A stretch of 64,000 nucleotides of DNA from NCBI RefSeq assembly GCF_001423125.1, contig NZ_LMNW01000034.1, positions 507 to 64,506 of the forward strand, read 5' to 3'. Shown piece after piece: positions 43,909 to 53,499 of the stretch; position 1 is the first letter of the stretch, and the number at the start of each line of letters is the position of its first letter. The DNA comes from Duganella sp. Leaf126 (GTDB lineage Bacteria; Pseudomonadota; Gammaproteobacteria; Burkholderiales; Burkholderiaceae_D). The translations under genes were made by a program, and so were the position numbers. The notes below the pieces were generated by a model. The model did not search any database and had not been told where the DNA came from. It was given only the letters and a program-made list of their open reading frames with translations.

Positions 43909-44090
43909 GTGTCAATGGTGCCCAGGCGCTCGACCGGTGCCGCAGCGCACACTGCGGGCGGTGCAGCGCCGGCTGCCAGCAGGGGGCGCTGCCTGGAGAA
44001 CGAGGCGATGACGGGCCGTAAGCCGGAGCGGGACGCCCACTGCGCTGCAATGTCTGCCTTTATGCGGATATCATTCGTGGCAACACTGCC

Positions 44091-44096
44091 TATAAT
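44091..44096 (+). promoter_or_regulatory. Possible -10 box for the metallo-hydrolase gene
   Basis: A perfect TATAAT lies 61 bp before the ATG at 44157. The -35 region at a 17-18 bp distance (GATATC/TATCAT) is a poor match to TTGACA, so it would be a weak or activated sigma-70 promoter. Confidence 0.35.
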
Positions 44097-44156
44097 TCCT
44101 GGCGTGGATGTACGGTGCATCTGCATGCCAACCAGGCGCCAACGGAGAGAAACCAG

Positions 44157-45122
44157 ATGAAAAATTTACGGGATGTGACACCGATGATGAAGGCGCTGAC
44201 CGCCGCCGTGCTGGGTATCACGGTGCTGGCGGCGCAGGCCGCCGCGCCGCTGGCCAAGCTGACCACGCCCGGCTTTGCGCGGGTGATGGTCGGCGACTTC
44301 GAAGTGACCCCGCTGAACGACGGCACGGCCGACCTGCCGATGGTGGACCTGCTCCACAACGACAAGGACAGGACCCAGGCGGCCCTGAACAAGGCCCACC
44401 TGGGTTCGCCCACCACTACGTCCACCAACGCTTTCCTGATCAATACCGGCAGCAAGCTGGTGCTGGTGGATACGGGCGCCGGCACGCTGTTCGGTCCCAC
44501 GCTGGGCAAGCTGGTGGACAACCTGAAGGCGTCCGGCTACCGGCCCGAGCAGGTGGACGACATCCTGATTACCCACTTCCACCCGGACCACGTGGGCGGC
44601 CTGATGGCCGATACCAAGGTGGCGTTCCCGAACGCCACCGTGCACGCCGACCGGCGCGACGCCGACTACTGGCTCGATGCGGCAAGGATGGCCAAGGCGC
44701 CCAAGGACGTGGCAGGCTTCTTCCAGGGCGCGCAGGTGTCGCTGACGCCGTACATCAAGGCCGGCAAATTCAAGGCGTTCGACAGGAACGGTGAAGTGGT
44801 GCCCGGCATCAGCTCGTATGCGAGCTATGGCCACACGGCCGGCCACACGTCGTACGTGGTCGAGAGCAAGGGCAAGAAGATGGTGGTCGTAGGCGACCTG
44901 ATCCACGTCGCTGCCGTGCAGTTCGATCATCCCGGCGTGACCATCGGCTTCGACAGCGATCCCAGACAGGCGGCAGCCGCGCGCGCTGCCGTGTTCGGCA
45001 AGATCGCGCGGGAGGGCGACCTGGTCGCAGCCGCCCACCTGCAGTTCCCCGGCATCGGCTACATCGCCGAGAACGGCAAGAGCTGGACCTGGACCCCGGC
45101 CAACTACACCTTGCGTCCCTGA
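44157..45122 (+). CDS. Secreted metallo-beta-lactamase-fold hydrolase
   Basis: 321 residues from ATG 44157 with GGAGAGA upstream. A signal peptide (MMKALTAAVLGITVLAAQAAAP) points to the periplasm. The metal-binding motif is THFHPDHVGG (about 138-147), with further ligands in SYGHTAGHTSYV, VVVGDLIHVAAVQF and AAAHLQFPGIGYI. This pattern fits the quorum-quenching-lactonase/glyoxalase-II-like group of periplasmic MBL proteins common in Proteobacteria; the substrate is not known. Its 3' end overlaps the 3' end of the convergent hybrid kinase by 19 bp. Confidence 0.9.
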   Translation: MKNLRDVTPMMKALTAAVLGITVLAAQAAAPLAKLTTPGFARVMVGDFEVTPLNDGTADLPMVDLLHNDKDRTQAALNKAHLGSPTTTSTNAFLINTGSKLVLVDTGAGTLFGPTLGKLVDNLKASGYRPEQVDDILITHFHPDHVGGLMADTKVAFPNATVHADRRDADYWLDAARMAKAPKDVAGFFQGAQVSLTPYIKAGKFKAFDRNGEVVPGISSYASYGHTAGHTSYVVESKGKKMVVVGDLIHVAAVQFDHPGVTIGFDSDPRQAAAARAAVFGKIAREGDLVAAAHLQFPGIGYIAENGKSWTWTPANYTLRP

Positions 45123-47773
45123 TCGTCAACGTCCGCCGCCAGGCGGGCCAGCGCGGCATCGAGCGCCCGGCGCAGCGCCGGCAGCTGATCGTCCGCGTCG
45201 GCGAGCCGGCCGGCGTCGGCCAGCGCTTCGATCTGGCCGCAGCACGCCGACACCTCGGCAGCGCCAAGGAAGGCAGCCGCGCCGCGCAAGCTGTGGGCAG
45301 CCAGCGCCACGGCGTCGCCATCGCCTTGCACCAGTCCCTGTTCCATGACCCGCAACAGCCGCGGACCTTCGGCAGCAAACGCGGCGCGCAGGGCGGCGCG
45401 CAGCCGCGGTGGCGGTGCACTGTCGCCGCTGCTTTCGCCTGCGCGATCGCGTCCACCATGGCTTGAAACGCGCTCGGCATGCTCGCGCGATGCGCTGCCA
45501 TCGTTGCAGTTGCCATCAATGCTGCCGACATTGCCATCGATGTCTTCGCGGCTTGCGCCGCTTGTGCTGCCGCTGTTGCATGCGTCGCCACCACTGCCTG
45601 TGCGGGCCCTGTCGGTTCCTGCGTGATGTCCGGTCCCTGGCCTTGAAACGCTGGCAGCGCGGTGGCCTGTCGCGCGCAGCGTGCTGACATCGCTGCTTGC
45701 GCTGCTGCCGGCGTCGCCGGCGTGGCCGGGGTGGGGCCCTCCGGGCGGGGCTGCTGCGCGAGCGTCGGTCGATGCGCCCCCTGCATGGGCTGCAAGCGGA
45801 ACACCGTTATCGGCGAGCGCGTCCGCCGCCGTCACGCCGAACAGGGCATCCAGTGCTGCCAGCCGTTCGTCCGGCGCCTGCGCACCGGCCAGCGGCTTGC
45901 CCAGTGCCTGCAGCGTTGCCAGCTGGCGCCCGATTTCGGCGTGCAAGCCGGCTTCGTCGATGGGTTTGGCCAGGAAGCCGCTGGCGCCGGCTGCCAGGAA
46001 GCGCTGCCGTTCTTCGGCCGTGGCATTGGCGGTGAGCGCAATCACCGGTATCTGCGGATTGCGCACACCATCCATGCCGGCGCGCAGCCTGCGCAGCGCG
46101 GCGAGGCCGTCCATGCGCGGCATGCGGCCATCCATGATCACCAGGTCGTAGTCGTGCGCTGCCAGCTGCTCGAGCGCGGCGATGCCATCGGCAGCGATCG
46201 TGATGGCATGGCCCATGTCTCCCAGCAGTTCGCGCAGGATGATCTGGTTGGTGCTGCCATCTTCCGCGCACAGCACGGCCAGCCGGGCAGCGTGCGGCCC
46301 CGGCGCCGGCGCTGCTGTCTGCGCGGTGCGATCGGGCACCGCTGCGCTGCGCGCCAGCGGCAGATGGACGCGGAACACGCTGCCCACGCCCGGTTCGCTG
46401 TCGGCCTCGATCCGTCCGCCCATGGCAGCCGCGATGTGCTTGCAGATCGCCAGGCCCAGACCGGCGCCGCCGTATTTGCGGGCAGTGCCGGGGTCGGCCT
46501 GCTCGAATTTCTGGAACAGGCGGGCCAATGCGTCGGCAGCGATGCCGATGCCGCTGTCGCGCACGCTGAGCATGAAGCCGCCGGCGGGGGCGCCGTCGAG
46601 CGTGGCGGCCAGGCTGACCTCGCCGTGCTCGGTGAATTTGATGCCGTTGCCCACCAGGTTGACGATGATCTGGCGCACCCGGACCGGATCGCCGAGCCAC
46701 CAGACCGGCAGTCCGGGATCGAGATCGGCGGTGAGCGCGATGCCCTTGGCGTCGGCCCGGTCGGCCAGCAGCTCGACCACCTCGTGCAGCAGAGCGGGCA
46801 AATCGAACGCCAGGGTTTCGAGCGGCATCTTGCCGGCTTCGAGCCGCGAGAAATCGAGGATGTCGTTGATGATCTGCAGCAGCACTTCCGCATTGTTGAG
46901 ACTGACGCGCAGCTTGCCGGCCGTCCCGGCCGCGAGACCGCGGTCTTTCAGCGCCGAGCGCAGCATGCCGATCACGCCGCCGAGCGGCGTGCGGATCTCG
47001 TGGCTGATCATGGCCAGGAAATCGCTCTTGAGCTGGTTGGCCGCTTCGGCCGCCTGTTGCGCAGCCTGCGAGGCAGCCTGGCGCGCCTGCGACTCGCGCA
47101 AATCCGCTTCGCGCTGCTGCAAGGCCAGGATATGCGTGCGCTGGCGCTCCAGTGCGCCTTGCAGCCCATGCAGCAGATAGGTGCACGAGACGGTCAGCAC
47201 GGCGCCGATCAGCAAGAAGTTGATGGTGAGGATGGTCCAGTGCGCCAGCGGGCTGAGCGACAACACGGCGATGCCGTTGTCGATGCCGCCTGCCATGCCG
47301 GCCGCGAACAGCGTGGCGCCGCACCAGAGCAGCACCGAGAGCGAGGCGCGGCTGCCGATCAGCACCGTGCACAGCACCGGCGTGGCCAGCAGATAGATCT
47401 GCGACAGCGGTCCGATGGTGAATAACAACACCAGCGCCATCAGGTACACGATCAGCAGCAGCGCTGCGGAGCGCCAGCGGTAGGGCAGGCGGCGCTGGAA
47501 ATTGAGCACCGCGACCCCGGCAACCGCCAGCACATCGGCCGTGACCAGCAGCCAGTGGCCCTGCCGCGCGCCACCCCACATGCTGGGCGCGACCACCAGC
47601 AAGCCCAGCCAGAAGGCGGCGCTGCACAGGCCATCCAGCAGGCGGCCGCGCCAGCCTTGCAGATCGAGGTCGCCATGGCGCGGCCCGTCGATCCGACGCT
47701 GCAAGGCGATGGATAACGCGCGGAGCGGTCGTCGGTCTGCCAAGGTAAGCTCGCGTTCGGTTGAAAGGTTCAA
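45104..47773 (-). CDS. Membrane hybrid histidine kinase with receiver and HPt domains
   Basis: 889 residues if begun at TTG 47771-47773; a TTG ten codons later is also possible, as there is no early ATG. About six membrane segments (50-210) form a MASE-like sensor. A coiled coil at about 215-250 leads to HisKA with FLAMISHEIRTPLGG. The HATPase domain has NLVGNGIKF, DSGIGI and GAGLGL. The receiver (about 505-625) has CAEDGSTN, VIMDGRMPRMDG and FLAKPID. A low-complexity linker, rich in Ser, Gly, Asp and Arg (about 670-790), precedes a C-terminal HPt domain with AAHSLRGAAAFLGA. This BarA-like layout makes a complete phosphorelay except for the output regulator. It shares 19 bp at its 3' end with the metallo-hydrolase gene. 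Confidence 0.9.
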   Translation of the reverse strand: MNLSTERELTLADRRPLRALSIALQRRIDGPRHGDLDLQGWRGRLLDGLCSAAFWLGLLVVAPSMWGGARQGHWLLVTADVLAVAGVAVLNFQRRLPYRWRSAALLLIVYLMALVLLFTIGPLSQIYLLATPVLCTVLIGSRASLSVLLWCGATLFAAGMAGGIDNGIAVLSLSPLAHWTILTINFLLIGAVLTVSCTYLLHGLQGALERQRTHILALQQREADLRESQARQAASQAAQQAAEAANQLKSDFLAMISHEIRTPLGGVIGMLRSALKDRGLAAGTAGKLRVSLNNAEVLLQIINDILDFSRLEAGKMPLETLAFDLPALLHEVVELLADRADAKGIALTADLDPGLPVWWLGDPVRVRQIIVNLVGNGIKFTEHGEVSLAATLDGAPAGGFMLSVRDSGIGIAADALARLFQKFEQADPGTARKYGGAGLGLAICKHIAAAMGGRIEADSEPGVGSVFRVHLPLARSAAVPDRTAQTAAPAPGPHAARLAVLCAEDGSTNQIILRELLGDMGHAITIAADGIAALEQLAAHDYDLVIMDGRMPRMDGLAALRRLRAGMDGVRNPQIPVIALTANATAEERQRFLAAGASGFLAKPIDEAGLHAEIGRQLATLQALGKPLAGAQAPDERLAALDALFGVTAADALADNGVPLAAHAGGASTDARAAAPPGGPHPGHAGDAGSSASSDVSTLRATGHRAASVSRPGTGHHAGTDRARTGSGGDACNSGSTSGASREDIDGNVGSIDGNCNDGSASREHAERVSSHGGRDRAGESSGDSAPPPRLRAALRAAFAAEGPRLLRVMEQGLVQGDGDAVALAAHSLRGAAAFLGAAEVSACCGQIEALADAGRLADADDQLPALRRALDAALARLAADVDDQGRKV

Positions 47774-47873
47774 GCGCGCGATTTTACTACCTTTTATTCC
47801 CGGAATTGTGTAACGGCCGGTGATTTTATCGGACGCTGCGGCTGGCGCCCTGTGGCGCCAGCACCGTCACGGC

Positions 47874-49181
47874 TCAGTGATCGGTATGCAGATACGACGG
47901 CGACTTCGGCAGGCGCGTGCTGACCAGGAAGGCAATCACCATCATCAGCGTCACGTACACGAAGAACCAGTTCTCGTGGCCCAGGTTCTTGAAGGCCAGG
48001 CCGACAAATTCGGCCGAGCCGCCGAAGATGGCGTTGGCGATCGCGTACGAAAAGCCCACGCCCAGTGCGCGCACTTCGGGCGGGAACATTTCCGCTTTCA
48101 CCAGCCCGCTGATCGAGGTGTACAGGCTGACGATGGCCAGGGCCACCGTGATCAGCACGAACGCCAGCACCGGGCTGTCGTTGCCGCGCAACATGGCAAG
48201 GATGGGATAGGTCGCGATTGCGCCCAGGGCGCCGAACAGCATCATCGAATGGCGCCGGCCGATGCGGTCGGCCAGCATGCCGAACAGCGGCTGCATGCAC
48301 ATGTAGAGGAACAGCGCGCCGGTCATCACCACGCTGGCGGTCTTGGCCGGCATGCCGGCGCTGTTGACCAGGTATTTCTGCATATACGTGGTAAAGGTAT
48401 AGAAAATCAGCGAGCCGCCGGCCGTGTAGCCGATCACGGTCAGGAACGCTGCGCGGTGATGCTTGAAGATGTAGGCCAGCGTACCGGCGCCCTCGTTTTT
48501 CAGGTCGGCCGCCTTGCTGGTCTCGTGCAGCGTGCGGCGCAGCAGCAGCGACACCACGGCCGCGATCGCCCCCAGCACGAACGGGATGCGCCAGCCCCAG
48601 GCCTTCAGCTCCGCCTCGGTCAGGAACACTTCCAGCACCACCACCGTCAGCACCGCCAGCAATTGGCCGCCGATCAGGGTCACGTACTGGAACGACGAGA
48701 AGAAGCCGCGCCGCCCGCGCAGCGCCACTTCGCTCATGTAGGTGGCGGTGGTGCCGTATTCGCCGCCCACCGACAGGCCCTGGAACATGCGCACGATCAG
48801 CAGCAGGATCGGCGCCGCCACGCCGATCGAGGCGTAGGTGGGCAGCACGGCAATGGCCAGCGAGCCGCCGCACATCATCATCACCGAGATCATCATCGAC
48901 TTCTTGCGGCCCACGCGGTCTGCGATGCGGCCGAACAGCCAGCCGCCGATCGGGCGCATCAGGAAGCCCACCGCGAACACGGCGGCCGACTTCAGGAACT
49001 CGGTGGTCGGGTGGCCGCTGGGGAAGAACTGGCTGGCGAAGTAGATCGACGCGAACGAATACACGTAAAAGTCGAACCATTCGACCAGGTTGCCGGACGA
49101 GGCGCTGATGATGGCAAAGATGCGCTTGCGTTTTTCTTCTGGCGTGTAGTGCGGGTGGGGTGGTTGTGCTGTGGCTGTCAT
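47874..49181 (-). CDS. MHS-family (KgtP/ProP-like) organic acid:H+ symporter
   Basis: 435 residues from ATG 49179-49181 with GGGAG upstream. Twelve membrane segments. MHS-family marks: [65 protein letters not shown] and [25 protein letters not shown]. The closest characterised relatives carry 2-oxoglutarate, other dicarboxylates or osmolytes. The gene is alone between the hybrid kinase (100 bp) and a divergent small gene. Confidence 0.92.
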   Translation of the reverse strand: MTATAQPPHPHYTPEEKRKRIFAIISASSGNLVEWFDFYVYSFASIYFASQFFPSGHPTTEFLKSAAVFAVGFLMRPIGGWLFGRIADRVGRKKSMMISVMMMCGGSLAIAVLPTYASIGVAAPILLLIVRMFQGLSVGGEYGTTATYMSEVALRGRRGFFSSFQYVTLIGGQLLAVLTVVVLEVFLTEAELKAWGWRIPFVLGAIAAVVSLLLRRTLHETSKAADLKNEGAGTLAYIFKHHRAAFLTVIGYTAGGSLIFYTFTTYMQKYLVNSAGMPAKTASVVMTGALFLYMCMQPLFGMLADRIGRRHSMMLFGALGAIATYPILAMLRGNDSPVLAFVLITVALAIVSLYTSISGLVKAEMFPPEVRALGVGFSYAIANAIFGGSAEFVGLAFKNLGHENWFFVYVTLMMVIAFLVSTRLPKSPSYLHTDH

Positions 49182-49369
49182 GGTGCTCCCGTTGTTGTTG
49201 TCGATGTACCGCCTGCTGTGCAAACGGCCAATGTTGCTTATTGTAAAACATCTTTTTTGACCACGGGTGTCGCATTGAACGGGCGAGGTCGGGACCGCGG
49301 TTATGCAGCGCACGTTGTGCCACAGCGGCGGACTGTATTGTGAATCGATCTACAACCAGGAGTCTGACC

Positions 49370-49714
49370 ATGAATCTCAGCAAGCTTGCCGAACACCTCA
49401 GCAGTTACGCCGCCGCCGCCGCACAGCAACCGAACGACGCAGCCGCCACGGCGGAAGACCCGCTGTCGCGGCGCGTCAAGCAGCTGCTGCAGCAGACCGG
49501 TTCCCGCCTCGCGCAAAACGAGTTGCGCGAATGGGGCAAGCTGCTGCTGACGCAGGCGCCGGCGGTAAAGCCGCCGACACAGGGCGGGCATGGCAAGCAT
49601 GGCAAGCATGGCAAGCACGGCGCTGCCGGCGGGATCGACAAGCGCCTGGTGAAAAAAACGGCGGTGGCTGCCGTGGCGCTGGGCGTCGGCTACTACCTGC
49701 TCAAGCGCCGCTAG
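49370..49714 (+). CDS. Small basic protein with a KHG-repeat hinge and C-terminal hydrophobic helix
   Basis: 114 residues from ATG 49370, with CAGGAG upstream. Residues 1-60 are mixed polar (MNLSKLAEHLSSYAAAAAQQ, KQLLQQTGSRLAQNELREWGKLLL). Residues about 75-90 hold a Gly-Lys-His repeat (9-bp units, GGCAAGCAT). The end, KRLVKKTAVAAVALGVGYYLLKRR, is a single short membrane-type helix flanked by basic residues. No known family was recognised. It is divergent from the MHS transporter. Confidence 0.7.
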   Translation: MNLSKLAEHLSSYAAAAAQQPNDAAATAEDPLSRRVKQLLQQTGSRLAQNELREWGKLLLTQAPAVKPPTQGGHGKHGKHGKHGAAGGIDKRLVKKTAVAAVALGVGYYLLKRR

Positions 49715-49762
49715 GTTTCGCCCGCCAGCTTTGACTTCGCTGCGCGCTGGCTGGCGCAGTCG

Positions 49763-49891
49763 CCCGTTGCCCGTTGCCCGTTGCCCGTTGCCCGTTGTAT
49801 TACGCCCGTTGCACGACGCCCATTGTACGACGCCTGTTGCACAACGCCTGTTGCACGACGCCTGTTGCACGACGCCTGTTGCACGACGCTG
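49763..49891. repeat. Intergenic 7-bp and 14-bp tandem repeats
   Basis: Five 7-bp units CCCGTTG (49763-49797) run into seven 14-bp units (49794-49891) of the type GTTGCACGACGCCT. The 14-bp unit is a diverged double of the 7-bp one. Neither is a multiple of three. The array lies between the small protein gene and tadG, within 60 bp of the tadG start, and fills half of the 232-bp spacer. The units are contiguous and carry no spacers. Confidence 0.92.
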
Positions 49892-49946
49892 ATTTTGCAT
49901 TGCGCGGTCGCAAAGCCGGAGATTTGTTGCGACTTAAAATTTCGCA

Positions 49947-51419
49947 ATGGAAACTTTTAATCCGATCGGCAGCCGGCACCAGGGCGGCGTCACCGCGCTG
50001 ATGTTCATCATGACCGTGGTCGGTCTGCTGGCCCTGTCAGGCATGGTGCTGGACGTGGGACTGCTGTACCACCGGCGCCAGGAACTGGACCTGATGGCGC
50101 GCACGGTGGCAGTGGCGGCTGCCGGCCAGCTCAATGGCAACAGTGCAGGCATCGACAAGGCGCTCGAGCAGGGCGCCGATGCGCTGCGCAAGCTGAGCTA
50201 CCGTTACGGTACGCGGACGCCCGCGTGGCGCGACGACATGCTGTCGTTCGGCCCTGCGGCAGACGGCAGCTGGCGCGATGCGGCAGGAGCCCGCTCGGGA
50301 CCGGCCGGCCTGACCCACGTGCGCGCCGATACCGCCAGGCTCGATGCGCCGGTGGGCTCGGTCACGCTGTTCATCATGCGCCTGCTGTCGCCGCGCTTTG
50401 CCTCGATGGCGGTCGCCACCACGGCAGTGGCGGCACGCACCGGCATCGACGTGCTGCCGCTGGCGCTGTGCGCGATGTCCAGCCAGCCCGGCGCGGCGCG
50501 CACCAATCCGGGACCGCCGGTGACGGTGGAGCTGGTGGAATACGGTTTCCGGCGCGGGGTCGCCTACGATCTGATGCAGCTCAATCCGCACGGTATCGAT
50601 CCTGCCAACTTTCTGGTCGATCCATTCCGCGCGCCGGGCCAGGCCGGCGCTGCATCGGCAGCGGCAGCCGGCACCCCTGCCGCGTCGGCAGTGGGGCCGT
50701 ATGTGTGTACCGGACAACTGGCGTTCGCCCCGCTGCTGGCCGGGGCCGCACTGAAGGTGGCGCAGCCGTTCCCGCTGGCGCTGCTGTACCGGCAGCTCAA
50801 TTCCCGCTTCGGCCAGTACGACAGCAGCGTGTGCAGTGCTGCCACGGCCATGGTGGACCGCAACCCGAAGTCCTACCAGCGCGACCAGGCGGTACCGTGG
50901 ATGAGCGCGATGCCCGACGAGCAGGGCGCGCAGACCACGACCACCGGCAACCAGCGCCGCACCATTGCCGACCTGGCCGCGCCGCCCGCCGGCGTGCAGG
51001 CCAGGATGTACGGTCCGCTGTGGGCCTATGCGCGCGCGGTACCGTTCAGCGCCTGGTCGGCCGGCGCCGATGAACCGGCAGGCGGGTATCCGAGCTTCGG
51101 TCCCGGCGACTGGGCCAGCCTGTACGGGCCGTCCGCGCCGGCGGCCAAGAATTATCCGGGCGCCACGCCCTACCTGAGCACCAGCGGCGCCAATTACCAG
51201 TTGCCGCCGGTCGGCCAGAAGGGACAGAGCAACCGCCGCGTGCTGCATGTTCCGCTGCTGGCTTGCCCGGTAACGGGGTCCGGTTCCGCGTCCGCCTCGA
51301 TGCTGGCGGTCGCCAAGTTCCTGATGACGGTGCCGGCCACCCCGACCGCACTGTATGCCGAATTCGGCGGCCTGGCGCCGGTGTCGGCGCTGGGCGGCCC
51401 GGTGGAGCTGGTCCGGTGA
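49947..51419 (+). CDS. TadG-like Flp pilus assembly protein
   Basis: 490 residues. The N-terminus has the TadE/TadG signature: RHQGGVTALMFIMTVVGLLALSGMVLDVGLLY, a single membrane anchor at about 15-40, followed by HRRQELDLMARTVAVAAAGQLNG. The rest is periplasmic, long and Gly/Pro-rich. TadG-like proteins act as minor pilins or assembly factors of tight-adherence (Tad) pili. The ATG at 49947 has no obvious Shine-Dalgarno sequence. The gene's stop overlaps the GTG start of the tadE-like gene (GTGA). No tadA, tadB, tadC or cpaE genes are in the window. Confidence 0.8.
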   Translation: METFNPIGSRHQGGVTALMFIMTVVGLLALSGMVLDVGLLYHRRQELDLMARTVAVAAAGQLNGNSAGIDKALEQGADALRKLSYRYGTRTPAWRDDMLSFGPAADGSWRDAAGARSGPAGLTHVRADTARLDAPVGSVTLFIMRLLSPRFASMAVATTAVAARTGIDVLPLALCAMSSQPGAARTNPGPPVTVELVEYGFRRGVAYDLMQLNPHGIDPANFLVDPFRAPGQAGAASAAAAGTPAASAVGPYVCTGQLAFAPLLAGAALKVAQPFPLALLYRQLNSRFGQYDSSVCSAATAMVDRNPKSYQRDQAVPWMSAMPDEQGAQTTTTGNQRRTIADLAAPPAGVQARMYGPLWAYARAVPFSAWSAGADEPAGGYPSFGPGDWASLYGPSAPAAKNYPGATPYLSTSGANYQLPPVGQKGQSNRRVLHVPLLACPVTGSGSASASMLAVAKFLMTVPATPTALYAEFGGLAPVSALGGPVELVR

Positions 51420-51991
51420 GCGCCGTGCGCAGACCGGGCGGGCTGGTGACGGCCGAGTTTTCCGTGGTGCTGCTGCTGTTCCTGCTGTTTACCTGCGGTG
51501 TGCTGGAAGTAGGGCGCGCCATGTATCTGGTCAATGCGCTGCGCATGGTCACCCAGCGCGCGGCGGCAGCTGCCGCCCGGACCGATTTTTCCGATCCCGC
51601 AGCATTGCAGGCCGTGCGCCAGCAGGCCGTGATGCGCAGTACGCCCGGCACCCTGGTGATGGGCGCGCCGGTCAGCGACGCCCACGTGCGCATCGACTAC
51701 CTGTCGCTGTCCGGGCCGGCGGGCGACACGATGCAGCCGGTGTCCGCGGCCGACATGCCGGCCTGCCCGGTCAACAACCGCATCGCCTGCATGAAGGATC
51801 CGTATGGCGCCGGCTGCATCCGGCTGGTGCGCGCGCGGCTGTGCGACCCTGCCGTGAGCGACCGCTGCCAGGGCACCGCCTACCGCGCCCTGTTCCCGCT
51901 GGTGCGCCTGCCGATGGCGCTGCCGGTGTCCACCGCCATTGCCAGCGCCGACACGCTGGGCGCCTCGCCCGGCGACGGACCGTGTCCCTGA
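51416..51991 (+). CDS. TadE-like minor pilin/assembly protein
   Basis: 191 residues from GTG 51416, which overlaps the tadG-like stop. The N-terminal TadE pattern GGLVTAEFSVVLLLFLLFTCGVLEVGRAMYL, with the Glu at the pseudopilin processing site (TAEFSV), is followed by one membrane helix. The periplasmic part has several Cys residues (ACPVNNRIACMKDPYGAGC), which may form disulphides. With TadG it forms the Tad pilus minor-pilin pair, co-translated with the gene before it. Confidence 0.85.
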   Translation: MSAVRRPGGLVTAEFSVVLLLFLLFTCGVLEVGRAMYLVNALRMVTQRAAAAAARTDFSDPAALQAVRQQAVMRSTPGTLVMGAPVSDAHVRIDYLSLSGPAGDTMQPVSAADMPACPVNNRIACMKDPYGAGCIRLVRARLCDPAVSDRCQGTAYRALFPLVRLPMALPVSTAIASADTLGASPGDGPCP

Positions 51992-52021
51992 ACGGTGGGC
52001 CTGGCCTGGCCTGGCCAGCGC

Positions 52022-52417
52022 TCAGGCGGGCGGCAACTTCGCCACCACCTTGATCTCGAACTGGAAACCGTACAGCCAGGTCACGCCCACGCCGGTCAGC
52101 GTCGGGTACGGCGCGTCGCCCCAGTACGCGGGCAGCACCTGCCACACGGTGTCGATGGTGCGTTCCGGGTCCACCATGAACACGGTAACGTCCACCACGT
52201 CGTCGAACGTGCAGCCGGCCGCCGCAAGCACCGCGTTCAGGTTGTCGAACGCCAGGCGTATCTGCGCCGCCAGGTCGGGTTCGGGGGAACCATCGTCGCG
52301 GCTGCCGACCTGGCCCGAGACAAACAGCAGGCCATTGGCGCGTACCGCCGGCGAATAACGGTTACGTTCATACAGGGCCCGACGGCCTTCGGGGAATACC
52401 ACGTCGCGTTTCGGCAT
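52022..52417 (-). CDS. RidA (YjgF/YER057c/UK114) family protein
   Basis: 131 residues from ATG 52415-52417, with AAGGAG 7 bases upstream. RidA deaminates reactive enamine/imine intermediates such as 2-aminoacrylate in the cytoplasm. The fold is shown by YSPAVRANGLLFVSGQVG, QIRLAFDNLNAVLAAAGCTFDDVVDVTVFMVD and YPTLTGVGVTWLYG. The Arg expected near residue 105 of RidA (usually R in xxRx in the PARxxxxVxxL motif) is not present, since this region reads APYPTLTGVGV. It is therefore a RidA paralogue of the Rid2-7 type, possibly without imine deaminase activity. It is divergent from a LysR gene. Confidence 0.9.
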   Translation of the reverse strand: MPKRDVVFPEGRRALYERNRYSPAVRANGLLFVSGQVGSRDDGSPEPDLAAQIRLAFDNLNAVLAAAGCTFDDVVDVTVFMVDPERTIDTVWQVLPAYWGDAPYPTLTGVGVTWLYGFQFEIKVVAKLPPA

Positions 52418-52521
52418 CTCGATCTCCTTGAAAAGCAACAAGTGTAAAGTCCGCCGCCTGCATGATAAACAGCGATAATGCGGCATCACTATTTGTAATT
52501 CTCAATCAATCGAGGAACACC

Positions 52522-53451
52522 ATGGATCGTTTCGACGCCATGCAGGCCTACGCGCGGGTGGTGGAAGCGGGCAGTTTTACCCGCGCTGCCGCCACGCTGG
52601 GCATCAGTCGCACCAGTGCGACGCAGCTGGTCCAGCAGCTGGAGGCGCGACTCGGCGTCAAGCTGCTCCACCGTACCACGCGCCGGGTCACCGTGACGGC
52701 CGACGGCGCAGCCTACTACCAGCGGGCGATCCGCCTGCTGGCCGATCTCGACGAACTCGAGGCCGGCCTGTCGCAGGCCGCGACAGCGCCCCGGGGCAGG
52801 CTCAAGGTGGACGTACCGAGTCCGCTGGCGCGGATGATACTGATGCCGGCGCTGCCTGCCTTTCACGCACGCTACCCGGAACTGCAGATCGAGATGGGGG
52901 TGAGCGACCGCGCCGTCGATATCATCGGTGACAACGTCGATTGCGTGGTGCGCGGCGGTGTGCTGGCCGATCAGTCGCTCAGGTCCCGTCATGTCGCCGA
53001 CCTGCAACTGGGGCTGTACGCGGCGCCGGACTACCTGGCCCGCGCCGGCATCCCCGGCCATCCGCGCGAGCTGGAAAACAGCCACCATCGGATTGTCGGC
53101 TTTCTGTGGGGACGCGCCGGCAAGACCTATCCGGTGACGATGCGGCGCAACGCGCAAAGCCTCGACATCGACGGCCGCTACGTGGTGGCGGTGGACGATG
53201 GCAACGCCTACCTGGCTGCCGGACTGGCCGGCATGGGCGTGCTATGGCTCCCGCATTACATGGCCCTGCCGCACCTGGCCAGCGGCGAACTGGTGGCGCT
53301 GCTGGACGACTGGCAGCTGGCGCCGATGCCGCTGCACATCGCGTTTCCCTCCCACCGCTATGTGAGCACCCGGCTGCGGGTATTCATCGACTGGGTGGTC
53401 GAACTGATGGCCGAGCATGCACCGGTGGTGCGGCCCACCCGAACCGGGTAA
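52522..53451 (+). CDS. LysR-family transcriptional regulator
   Basis: 309 residues from ATG 52522 with GAGGAA upstream. The helix-turn-helix is typical of the DsdC/AaeR-like branch: MDRFDAMQAYARVVEAGSF, TRAAATLGISRTSATQLVQQLE, LLHRTTRRVTVTADG. The effector domain follows (LKVDVPSPLARMILMPALPAFHARYPELQIEM). It is divergent from the ridA-like gene, with a 104-bp spacer that should hold both promoters, so it may control it. LysR proteins often repress themselves and regulate the divergent gene. Confidence 0.92.
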   Translation: MDRFDAMQAYARVVEAGSFTRAAATLGISRTSATQLVQQLEARLGVKLLHRTTRRVTVTADGAAYYQRAIRLLADLDELEAGLSQAATAPRGRLKVDVPSPLARMILMPALPAFHARYPELQIEMGVSDRAVDIIGDNVDCVVRGGVLADQSLRSRHVADLQLGLYAAPDYLARAGIPGHPRELENSHHRIVGFLWGRAGKTYPVTMRRNAQSLDIDGRYVVAVDDGNAYLAAGLAGMGVLWLPHYMALPHLASGELVALLDDWQLAPMPLHIAFPSHRYVSTRLRVFIDWVVELMAEHAPVVRPTRTG

Positions 53452-53499
53452 GCCGGCGTCCGCGGGGGAAGGAGGGATGGGACTGGCGCTGCACGGCAT

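Noticed and set aside
49763-49891. 7/14-bp array as CRISPR or an iteron-type origin
   Set aside because: Units are contiguous and too short, with no replication gene or DnaA boxes nearby.
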